Shown piece by piece: positions 9,398 through 16,847 of a stretch of DNA of 64,000 nt. The translations under genes were made by a program, and so were the position numbers. Below the pieces are notes generated by a model. That model made no database searches, was not told the DNA's origin, and saw nothing but the letters and a program-made list of their open reading frames with translations. The first letter of the stretch is position 1, and every line of letters begins with the position of its first letter. Source of the DNA: CAZRGV01 sp964599655 (GTDB lineage Bacteria > Planctomycetota > Planctomycetia > Isosphaerales > Isosphaeraceae); assembly GCA_964599655.1 (NCBI GenBank), contig CAZRGV010000004.1, positions 31,692 through 95,691 on the forward strand. Reading direction: 5' to 3'.

Positions 9398-10860
9398 TCA
9401 GCGATCGGACGATCGATTGCCGGACGCCGAACGAGCCACATCGTCGCCAATTGATCTCATCCAGTCTTGAAGTCGATGGTCGAGCTCCTTGAAGCGTTCC
9501 CGGTGCTCCTCCGACGCGGCGAGGTTGCGGGTCTCACCCGGGTCTTCGGCAAGGTGGTACAATTCGTCGACCCCGTCTGGCTCATAATGCCGGATCAACT
9601 TCCATTGATCGGTGCGGATCATTCGCATTCGAGCGATCTGTCCGTGGTGCATGTCATACTGGCCGAACTGGGTGTTGTCCCAGGTCGAATCCAGCGATTC
9701 CCCCTTTCCGAGCAGGTCGGCCGCGAAGCTCCGTCCCGCGATTTTGAGATTCTCTGGTGCCCCCAGTCCAACCAGATCAAGAATCGTGGGGAACAGGTCG
9801 ACGTTGGAAACCGCGCGGTGGATCACGCTTCCCGGCGTCACCACACCCGGCCATCGGACAATCAGAGGAACACGGATCGACTCCTCGAACATGTTGGGGC
9901 GGCGGCCCTTCTTCCCTTCGACCAGCCAGGTCGCGTTTCCCTTGTGCCAGAGTCCATGATGGCCGATCATGTAACCATGATCACTTGTAAAAATCACAAT
10001 TGTGCTTTTGTCCAATCCTAGCGCTTCGAGGCGATCGAGCAGGCGGCCGATGTTGCGGTCGACTGAGGAAATACTGGAATAGTAATCGCGTGTCAATTTT
10101 TTGACTCGTTGCGGCGAAAGGCCGGGGAAATCCGGAATCGTCGGGTCGAGGTCCCGGTACCGCTCGGAGTCGATTTCGGGTACCGGCGCGTAAGGCGCGT
10201 GGGGCTCTCGGAAATGGACCGAGAGCAAGAATGGTTGATCGCGGTGTGACTCGACGAAGCGAATGCCTTCGTCCACCAGCAGGTCGGGTAAAGAGCCCTG
10301 GAGCTGGCGAACTTTCCCTTCCACTTCGAGGCGCGGATTCATCGGCAGGTTGCCGCCGTCGCGGAAGCCGAGGAACCGGTCATAGCCCTGTCGAGTCGGA
10401 TGGAACTTGTCGAGTGTGCCGAGATGCCACTTGCCACAAAGCGCCGTGGCGTAGCCGCTGGCTTTCAACAACTCGGGCCAGCCGACTTCCGAAGGGTCGA
10501 GGCCCAGTTCGGGTTCATTCTGAGGGTTGATCCAGTCGTCGATGTGAACCTGTGTTGGATAGCGGCTGGCAAACATCTCGGCGCGCGAGGGGGAGCAGAC
10601 GGGCGTCACGGTGAATGCGTTGTGGAACAGGGCCCCTTCGCGGGCCAGCCGGTCCATGTTGGGCGTTTGGATCTCGCGGTTCCCGTAGGCTCCCACCGCC
10701 CAACGTGCCTGGTCGTCCGTGTAGAGGAACACGACGTTCGGTCGACGGCTCCCGNNNNNNNNNNNNNNNNNNNNNNNNGGCTTACTGGAGTCCTCGTCAA
10801 TAGCCACAACAGCGACGGCACGAGCAGGAACAGGAGCCGGTGGGGCCGCGAAGGAGTCAT
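9398..10860 (-). CDS. sulfatase (Cys type), interrupted by an assembly gap
   Basis: A secreted type I sulfatase of about 480 residues. The mature part begins RRPNVVFLYTDDQ, with the metal-binding Asp pair, and contains VCSPSRAEM, the CxPxR signature whose Cys (codon at about 10595-10597) is converted to formylglycine, then CGKWHLG and a C-terminal sulfatase region. The ATG at 10860 follows GGAGAGG and encodes a signal peptide (MTPSRPHRLLFLLVPSLLWL). Signal peptide and mature domain lie in different frames on either side of 24 Ns, so the true gap is not 24 nt. The substrate, probably a sulfated polysaccharide, cannot be assigned. A formylglycine-generating enzyme is encoded nearby. Confidence 0.86.
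10755..10778. other. assembly gap (24 N) that shifts the sulfatase frame
   Basis: The signal peptide upstream and the sulfatase domain downstream of this run are in different minus-strand frames. The N length is therefore nominal. Confidence 0.9.
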
Positions 10861-11003
10861 GGGAATCGTCCTCTCCAAGCGGAAGGCGCGCGGGTTGCGA
10901 GACGGCGAGCCCTATCGTGCCATGGCGTTCGCGGTCAGGCAAGGCGCGCGGTCTCGAGACGGGAGAATCGGCTCCGTCGGCGACGGCTCCTCGCCGATCT
11001 CGC

Positions 11004-12119
11004 TCAGGCCTGCGGCGTGAAGAGGATGATCTCGACACGTCTAGGCGGTTCGGATTGGGATTCGTTGGCGAGGCCCGGCGGCGTTCGGTGGCCGAAGCCG
11101 ACGGCGGCGACTTTCCGGCTTCGGAACCAGCTCATCGTCGCGAGTTGATGTTGTTCAAGTAAATATTTGCGAACGGCATCGGCCTGTTCCTGAGTCAGAA
11201 TTCGAGCCAGGTCAATGTCGCTGGGACGGTCGGAAAACGCGGCGATGACAATCTCGGTCGTGCTCGGCCAGCGCATCTTCTTGAACCAATGCGCGAATTC
11301 GTCCAGTCGGCCGCGTCCGTTCTCGGTCAGGATGGCCGTACCCGGCTCGAAGAGGATGTCCCCTTGCAGCGTCCGGCGTTCTCGCGTCGATCCGGGTTGG
11401 TAGAGCACGCGGTCGAAGTCGTTGAAGCCTCGACGGTCAAAGTAGCGCGAGAATGGCCAGACGCCCTTGAGGGCCTCGAGATTGTCGTCCAAGGCCACCA
11501 GCGCGCGCTCTCCTCGGTTCGAGAGGGCCACCAGCCGTTCGTACGCCTCCTCATCCTTGACGAGCCGGCCCAGCGTCCCCTTGCCCTGGCGAATCGTGGC
11601 GGCGATGTCGTTCAACTCGGTCAGTCCCACCTCGGCCGAGTGGGCGACCGTATCGAGCCGCTTCAGAGCCGAGCGGGCATCGAGCAAGATGTCGCCCAAC
11701 TCCGTCGGAGCCTCGGAACGGAGCAACCCTCCGTCAGCGAGCAATGGGGCGTCTGACTGTCCTGGTGTGATTTCCAGCGCTTTTGTACCCACAACACCTT
11801 GCGTGACGATCGTCGCCGTGGCATCGGAACGAACCAGCGGACGCAACCGTTCGTCGATTCGCAGTCGAACCACGACCGGATTGCCGGGCCGCGAGGGAGG
11901 CTCGATCGCCTCGACGATCCCGGCGTCGACGCCTTGAACGTGGACCTTGTCCCCGACAGCGAGTCCGCCGATCTTCTCGAATTCGGCTCGGGCCTGGAAC
12001 GTCCGTTGCCACTGCCAGTGGCGACGCGCCACCAGCGAGGCGCCATACACGGCCAGACCGAGGACCGCGAAGGTCAGAACCAGGTTGGTGAACGCTCTGA
12101 TGTATCCGATCTGTCGCAT
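11004..12119 (-). CDS. MlaD/MCE-domain protein with an OmpA-like C-terminus
   Basis: A 371-residue envelope protein. An N-terminal membrane anchor (about residues 10-30) is followed by an MCE domain (FEKIGGLAVGDKVHVQGVDA and VVGTKALEITPG), a helical region, and a C-terminal OmpA-like domain from about 240 (LFEPGTAILTENGRGRLDEF and ILTQEQADAVRKYLLEQH). MCE proteins carry lipids between membranes with a MlaE permease and a MlaF ATPase; the MlaE partner is the next gene upstream. The usual OmpA Arg that binds peptidoglycan diaminopimelate seems to be replaced by Gln in LTQEQADAV. Joining MCE to an OmpA-like module could tie the transporter to the wall or outer membrane; this is inference. Confidence 0.82.
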   Translation of the reverse strand: MRQIGYIRAFTNLVLTFAVLGLAVYGASLVARRHWQWQRTFQARAEFEKIGGLAVGDKVHVQGVDAGIVEAIEPPSRPGNPVVVRLRIDERLRPLVRSDATATIVTQGVVGTKALEITPGQSDAPLLADGGLLRSEAPTELGDILLDARSALKRLDTVAHSAEVGLTELNDIAATIRQGKGTLGRLVKDEEAYERLVALSNRGERALVALDDNLEALKGVWPFSRYFDRRGFNDFDRVLYQPGSTRERRTLQGDILFEPGTAILTENGRGRLDEFAHWFKKMRWPSTTEIVIAAFSDRPSDIDLARILTQEQADAVRKYLLEQHQLATMSWFRSRKVAAVGFGHRTPPGLANESQSEPPRRVEIILFTPQA

Positions 12120-12304
12120 GGGTTGGTGTCTCCCGAACGGCTCCTCGATTCCGAACCGCGGGGCATGCTCACTCGTTTCCGCTTCGTTCCATTACCATGG
12201 TAGCACGGATCGACCAAGCCGCCCAGTTCGACGGACCTCGGGCGTGGTTATCGAGGGGGATCGAACGGGTTGAGCTGGGGGGCTTGCCGCCCGTTTCCGG
12301 GCTG

Positions 12305-13078
12305 CTATCCGTTCCAACCGATCGCATCGACGGCTTCCTGAATGAGCGGAACGAGAAGAACGTTCGCGGCGAAGACGGCGAGGGTCGATCGGACAACGCC
12401 CCTCGTGGCGGCTCGGCCGACGGCTTCGGTCGATCGGTCGGCCTCGAGTCCGGTCCAGCAGCCGATCAGTCCCACGAGCAAACCGAAGGTCGAGGTTTTC
12501 AAGGTCGAGGGAACCACGTCGCGGAGCCAGAGATAGTCGAGCGCCCTCGCGCCGAAGGCCTCTGCCGAGAGCGTGCCTCCGGCGAGCTCGGCAACCAGAC
12601 CCCCGAGCAAGGCCGACGCATCAATCAAGATCGTCAATATCGGTAGAGCCAAGAAACAAGCGAGGACTCGAGGCGCGACGATGGTCGTGATCGGCGAGGC
12701 CCCAAGGACCTCGCGCGCGTCGATCTCCTCCGTTAACGTCATCGACCCCAGTTCGGCCGCCAGACCGGCGCCGAGCCGACCGGCCACCAGCACGGCCGCG
12801 AGCAAGGGACCGGTTTCGACAAGGATCGCCACCGCCAGCAGGCCGGGCAGCGTGTCCTGCAAGCCGTAGGAGACGAGCAGGCGCCGGGTCTGAAACCAGG
12901 TGACCATGCCCACGCTTGCGCCGGCGGCCGCGACAATCGGCAGGCTACCCCAGGCCACGCGCTCGAACTGCCGGATGACCTCGCCCGGTCGATGCCAGAG
13001 CGTCGAGGGCATCGCCCGCAACGACTTCACGCCGAAGTCGACGAATCGGCCAAGCTGCAACAGAGTCTGAAGTACCAC
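12305..13078 (-). CDS. MlaE-family ABC transporter permease
   Basis: A 257-residue polytopic membrane protein of the MlaE/YrbE family, the permease of lipid (phospholipid) ABC transporters. Recognisable parts are the amphipathic N-terminus (LLQLGRFVDFGVKSLRAM), GASVGMVTWFQTR, the conserved block GRLGAGLAAELGSMTLTEEI with the EID that contacts the ATPase, and RVLACFLALPILT. The GTG at 13078 is preceded by GGGAG with 8-nt spacing, which rejects a long low-quality upstream extension. The MCE protein follows 185 nt downstream on the same strand. No MlaF-type ATPase is seen in the window, so it must be encoded elsewhere. Confidence 0.87.
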   Translation of the reverse strand: MVLQTLLQLGRFVDFGVKSLRAMPSTLWHRPGEVIRQFERVAWGSLPIVAAAGASVGMVTWFQTRRLLVSYGLQDTLPGLLAVAILVETGPLLAAVLVAGRLGAGLAAELGSMTLTEEIDAREVLGASPITTIVAPRVLACFLALPILTILIDASALLGGLVAELAGGTLSAEAFGARALDYLWLRDVVPSTLKTSTFGLLVGLIGCWTGLEADRSTEAVGRAATRGVVRSTLAVFAANVLLVPLIQEAVDAIGWNG

Positions 13079-13285
13079 GCGGATCACTCCCGGCTCAAGG
13101 TCGAGCCGAGCCTTACCTGGATGGAGGTTCGTCGGCGCTCCCCTGTTATTGGACGGATCGCGCTGGTGGTTTGCCAGCCCGGTCTTGGCGCTGGTTCCAG
13201 GGGATTCGCGTTGACATTCGATTAGACCGTGGGAATCCTGGGTATGGGAACGATCAATGGTCGGGCTCGATTCGAGGAGTTGACC

Positions 13286-13843
13286 ATGCGAAGAATGCTC
13301 GCGCTGGCCCTCCCCGCGCTGGTGGTCTCTACCATGATGGTGGGGACCACGAATGCGGCGGAGAAGGTGAAGTCGGGCCTGCCGGTCGGCGAGTTCGCCT
13401 CGCCGTTCGACGTGCAGGACATCACGGGACCGAACCAGGGTACCACCCTGTGCTACCGCTGACGGTACGGCTCTAGCCCGGTCGTCTGCGTTTTCGCGCG
13501 CCAGACGTCGGAGCCCTTGACCAGTTTGGTCAAGTCGATCGATGCCGAAATTGCGAAGAATCCCGCCCTCAAGAGCTTCGTGGTCGTTCTGACCGACGAC
13601 GCCGACAAGACCGCCGACACCTTGAAGGCCATGGCCAAGGACTGCCGGCTGAAGAACATTCCGCTGACTCTCGTCGAGAGTCGCACGGGTCCCCCTGACT
13701 ATCAGATCGCCAAGGACGCGGATGTCACGGTGCTGATGTGGAAGGGTACCGAGGTCAAGGTCAACCACGCCTTCAAGGGTGAGTTGTCCAAGGACGACCT
13801 CAAGTCCATCTTGACCGACATTCCGAAAATCCTGAACGACTGA
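13286..13843 (+). CDS. secreted thioredoxin-like protein with in-frame TGA (candidate selenoprotein)
   Basis: An ATG at 13286 follows GAGGAG by 6 nt and starts a signal peptide (MRRMLALALPALVVSTMM..TNA). The frame meets TGA at 13460-13462 and then continues without another stop for 126 codons to 13843. Reading the TGA as an amino acid gives a 185-residue protein with CYR-U-RYG (Cys56, Sec59), then PVVCVFAR (a thioredoxin beta strand), FVVVLTDDAD and a C-terminal ADVTVLMWKG strand. As I recall, relatives in planctomycetes have CxxC here, so TGA falls exactly where the second redox Cys is expected. A hairpin follows the TGA at 13483-13507. Selenocysteine is the attractive reading; a nonsense mutation or base-call error is the alternative. 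Confidence 0.7.
13483..13507 (+). promoter_or_regulatory. possible bacterial SECIS hairpin
   Basis: CGTCTG (13483-13488) pairs with CAGACG (13502-13507), and the inner CG/CG pairs may extend the stem with one bulged C, leaving a T-rich loop. The stem begins 20 nt after the TGA, so the apical loop falls in the distance range of bacterial SECIS elements. The loop does not clearly match the E. coli GU-containing consensus. A second, overlapping fold (13461-13486) is also possible. Confidence 0.35.
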
Positions 13844-13918
13844 TGCCGGCGCTCCCCGGCGTGGGGGGGCGTCACGACCACCGCGTTTCCTTCAACCCGT
13901 CCATGGATCGATCCCCGC

Positions 13919-13945
13919 GCGACCCGAGCCACACGCTCGGGTCGT
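13919..13945. terminator. bidirectional hairpin terminator
   Basis: GACCCGAGC (13921-13929) and GCTCGGGTC (13935-13943) are perfect 9-nt arms around CACAC, extended by one G-C pair and one wobble. A T-rich stretch follows on the plus strand. The element lies between the convergent thioredoxin-like and rhomboid genes. Confidence 0.65.
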
Positions 13946-13986
13946 GTTGTTCCCCGACCGGCCAGCCGGCCCAAGGTCGTCGTCGG

Positions 13987-14772
13987 CTAGCCCAACACAC
14001 GATCCGACCAGCCCGGATGGCGCGCGATTCGGCGTGCCCGACCCTGAAGCAACAGGCCGACGAGAATTCCGCAGACCGCCCCGCCGATGTGCGCCAGGTA
14101 CGCCACCCCACCAACGTCCCCCAGGCGCCCGATCGATCCCACCCCTTGCCAGATCTGGAGGGCGATCCAGAACCCGATCACCACCACGGCCGGGACCTCC
14201 GTGATGAACCGGAAAACCAGCACCCGAACCCGGTGGTAGGGGAACCAGACCAGATAGGCCCCCATCACGCCGGCGATCGCCCCCGAAGCCCCCAAGGTCG
14301 GAATCAACGAGTCGGGATTGGCGGCGATCTGGGCCAGGCTGGCGGCAAGCCCACAGCCAAGATAGAACAGCAGGTAGCCAATCGAGCCGAGAACCTCCTC
14401 GACGTTGTCGCCGAAAATCCAGAGATACAGCATGTTTCCGGCCAAATGCAGCGGACTGCCGTGGAGAAACATGGCGGTGAGCAGCGTCAGCCAGACCGGG
14501 AACGGCACGGGCCCCTGATCGATGATCCTCGCGTCAGGATTCTCGCGAAAGTCGGCATCCGCGAATTCCTCCTCGGGCGGCAGAGGAAGCAGAAACGGTC
14601 GAGGAATATCGTAATGATGCGTGATCTCGTAAGGAGTTGCCGCAAAAGAGGTTGTGAATGTTTCGCCCTTCCTGACCTGCACCAGATAGAGGAGCACGTT
14701 GAGCGCGATCAGCGTGTACGTGACCACGGGAACGATGCGCGTCCGTTCGGCATCACCGAGCGGCAAGACCAT
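13987..14772 (-). CDS. rhomboid family intramembrane serine protease
   Basis: A 261-residue rhomboid protease, which cleaves transmembrane substrates inside the membrane. TM1 lies at about residues 14-33; a periplasmic insert rich in acidic residues and proline follows (about 45-90); then FLHGSPLHLAGNMLYLWIFG with Asn113, the catalytic GASG with Ser163, and AYLAHIGGA with His228. The Ser/His dyad and oxyanion Asn are all present, so it should be active. The ATG at 14772 is preceded by GAGGA with good spacing; the frame extends further upstream but without family similarity. A strong hairpin lies in the leader at 14807-14835. Confidence 0.9.
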   Translation of the reverse strand: MVLPLGDAERTRIVPVVTYTLIALNVLLYLVQVRKGETFTTSFAATPYEITHHYDIPRPFLLPLPPEEEFADADFRENPDARIIDQGPVPFPVWLTLLTAMFLHGSPLHLAGNMLYLWIFGDNVEEVLGSIGYLLFYLGCGLAASLAQIAANPDSLIPTLGASGAIAGVMGAYLVWFPYHRVRVLVFRFITEVPAVVVIGFWIALQIWQGVGSIGRLGDVGGVAYLAHIGGAVCGILVGLLLQGRARRIARHPGWSDRVLG

Positions 14773-14806
14773 GAGACGTTCCTCGGTGTCGGGTTCCACG
14801 GCGAGC

Positions 14807-14835
14807 CGTCGTGTCGACGTCTTCTCGACACGACG
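14807..14835. promoter_or_regulatory. leader hairpin or terminator between LDH2-like gene and rhomboid
   Basis: CGTCGTGTCGA (14807-14817) and TCGACACGACG (14825-14835) are perfect 11-nt arms with a 7-nt loop. The hairpin lies 35 nt upstream of the rhomboid start and 80 nt downstream of the LDH2-like stop, both on the minus strand. No T-tract follows, so it may be a leader structure rather than a terminator. Confidence 0.5.
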
Positions 14836-14914
14836 AGGATGGCGTGATCTTAACCGACCGTCGTCGGGCGTGGAAAGCGAGTGCTCTTGTCGTGTTTCTT
14901 GGGGAATGTGGCGA

Positions 14915-15733
14915 TCACACGGGATCGGCCGAATTTGACGCTCCCTTGGCGGGAGGATCGACATCGAACCGTTTGGCCCAGACCATCAGCGCTTCCCAGT
15001 GTTCGACCGTGACGGGAACGCCGTGATCCAAGACCTCCTGGCGATGCGACTCCCATGCGACAGGGCGAAGCAGTCCCTCCGGCTCGACGGGTGAAACCTC
15101 GGCCATTCCGGCGGCGACCCTCTCTTGCAAGGTCGTCAACGACTCGATGGCCGCGACGGAAACGGCCTGGACCAGCCAATTGCCTTCCGGAGCCAGTCGA
15201 GTCCAGGGACCCGAAGGGGCCTTGCTAGTTGTCGCCGCGAGTGCCGAGTCGTACACGGCGGGCAGGCCGACCGACGACGGAACCGCCATCGACCACGAAG
15301 GTTGCGGCCCAACGATCAAACCCACCATCGGTCCGATGGCCACCTCCGCGACCACGGGCGCGGAGGGATCGGCTGGCCCGAGGTTCCGGACCCGGACCAG
15401 TCCGATGCCCAGATCCCTCGCTTTCTCAACGGCAATGCCGGCCGCTCGTGACAGGATCAGGGGGGACAGCCCCCCTTGCCCGTCCAGAAGCGCCGTGCCC
15501 GCATGCTCCTCGCCGACTTTCCCTTCCGCGCGGGGATTCACCAACCCTCGATCGATCCGATCCAGCCAGTCGGGCAAGGTCGCGATGCCCCACCGCCCGT
15601 AACCCGCCGTGTCGAACCAGAGCAGATGCCTGGCCAGCGCGGCCGCCCTCGAGGCGGACAAGCCGGCCTTGGTTCCTAGATCGGTCGCGAAATGCCGCAG
15701 ATCGTCGAGGCGGCGACGAGAGGATTGGCTCAC
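14915..15733 (-). CDS. degenerate malate/L-lactate dehydrogenase (LDH2)-like protein
   Basis: A 272-residue protein with LDH2/malate dehydrogenase family features: an N-terminal helical region (AAALARHLLWFDTAGYGRWG), the pattern GTALLDGQGGLSPLILSRAA, and AVEKARDLGIGLVRVRN. LDH2 enzymes are normally about 330-360 residues and use a His in SHG and a His in NHFG. Here those positions read AGYG and ADPS, so both catalytic histidines seem lost. It is probably an inactive or repurposed paralogue. The GTG start at 15733 has GGAGGG upstream. The gene is intact, so it is not simply decaying. Confidence 0.7.
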   Translation of the reverse strand: MSQSSRRRLDDLRHFATDLGTKAGLSASRAAALARHLLWFDTAGYGRWGIATLPDWLDRIDRGLVNPRAEGKVGEEHAGTALLDGQGGLSPLILSRAAGIAVEKARDLGIGLVRVRNLGPADPSAPVVAEVAIGPMVGLIVGPQPSWSMAVPSSVGLPAVYDSALAATTSKAPSGPWTRLAPEGNWLVQAVSVAAIESLTTLQERVAAGMAEVSPVEPEGLLRPVAWESHRQEVLDHGVPVTVEHWEALMVWAKRFDVDPPAKGASNSADPV

Positions 15734-15862
15734 CGCGTTCGGACCCTCCTCGTACGGGTCTCCGTCGTTGGGACGAGACCGTTGGCGTGTGAGGTGCGAG
15801 ATTACCACACCACCACGATCTTCTCCAGAGTGTAGCCGAACGACCCGCCGAGGCGATCAACC

Positions 15863-16405
15863 TCAGGTCACGACCAGCGGCGGGCCGCTTCCCGGATCAT
15901 TCGGCGTCTCGTGACGCTCCCACTCGCGGCGGACCCGGGAGAGCCCGAAGGCGCAGAGTTCGAACTCGGCGCTGAGACGACGGAGAATCGACGCCTCCTC
16001 CGAGTCGGCGTACGTGCTGGCAAGGTAATACGATCGCTTCCCCTGCTGCTGGAAGTCGACCAGGTGGTCGGCCGAGTGGCGCGACTGGAACCGGGGCAGC
16101 GCCTCGGGATAAACCCCTGTCCAGAAAAGGGTAAAGTCGCCCACGTGGAGGTAGCACTCCCGCCGGCGATCGTCGTCGGCCGAGGCCTCGGCTTCGGCCA
16201 GCATCGAGGTGACTTCCGTCAGCCGCCGTCCCTGGCGGTCACGGATCATCCACACTCCCTCGCTCGGGACAAAACGGGCCAGAATACCGGCCACGTAACC
16301 GACGAGCTTCGGATCGGCGATCCCCAGCTCGGTCATGAACGTGTGCTCGGTCAGCCCACGAAAGAGGCGGTGGAGGGGGTGCGATTCGGGAACCGGGCGC
16401 GTCAT
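15863..16405 (-). CDS. conserved hypothetical protein
   Basis: A 180-residue soluble protein not recognised by family. The ATG at 16405 follows GAGGAG with about 8-nt spacing. The sequence is mixed alpha/beta: an N-terminal helix (HPLHRLFRGLTEHTFM), VWMIRDRQGRRLTEV, YLHVGDFTLFWTGVYPE, and KRSYYLASTYAD. The HVGDFTLFWTGVYPEAL block looks like a structural core. It has no signal peptide or membrane segment. It is transcribed toward the LDH2-like gene, 129 nt away, and may share an operon with it. Confidence 0.65.
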   Translation of the reverse strand: MTRPVPESHPLHRLFRGLTEHTFMTELGIADPKLVGYVAGILARFVPSEGVWMIRDRQGRRLTEVTSMLAEAEASADDDRRRECYLHVGDFTLFWTGVYPEALPRFQSRHSADHLVDFQQQGKRSYYLASTYADSEEASILRRLSAEFELCAFGLSRVRREWERHETPNDPGSGPPLVVT

Positions 16406-16847
16406 AACGGGTGCTCCTCACCCAGTTTGGACACGTTGGGAAGGAATGGGGTGATACAACGCGAGTGGTCGCACGGAATCCCCAAGCAAATCTTACGCCG
16501 CAATCCCAATCCCATCAATCGCGATTCTCGTTCGACACCAAGGAAGGGCTCCCCTTGAACCGGGACCGGGGGACGACAACAATGGTGTATAAGAATCAAC
16601 CCGGGAAGACCCGGCGAAGGGGGTGTGAACTCAGTGACCACTTGGAATTCGGGACGAGCCGCCTGGGCGTCAGACCCACGCCCAACGGCGGTCGTGTCGA
16701 TTCCATGGGCAGGGTAAAGGAACGCCCGACGGTCGTCTGAGAGGCTCCGGTTCATTGGGGGCGGCGTGTTCTTCGCCGGGCACCGCCCAGGGACCGGCGT
16801 CCGTGACGCGACGTTTCGCGCCCGGACGCACGGTGGGAGGACCGTCG
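16406..16847. other. intergenic region between divergent genes
   Basis: About 440 nt with no convincing gene. It must hold promoters for both neighbours. Visible items are a TATAAG box at 16588-16593 without a good -35, and a small hairpin (TGGGCGT/ACGCCCA, 16664-16684). Confidence 0.5.

Noticed and set aside
12305..13768. Long N-terminal extension of the MlaE permease reading frame
   Set aside because: It overlaps the divergent thioredoxin-like gene and has no similarity. A GTG with a good ribosome site lies at 13078 exactly where the family begins.
13517..13843. Separate 108-codon gene after the in-frame TGA
   Set aside because: It has no ribosome site and begins in mid-domain; it is better read as the continuation of the gene at 13286.
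16402..16755. 117-codon minus-strand frame in the 16.4-16.8 kb gap
   Set aside because: No ribosome site or domain; it overlaps the start of a better supported gene.
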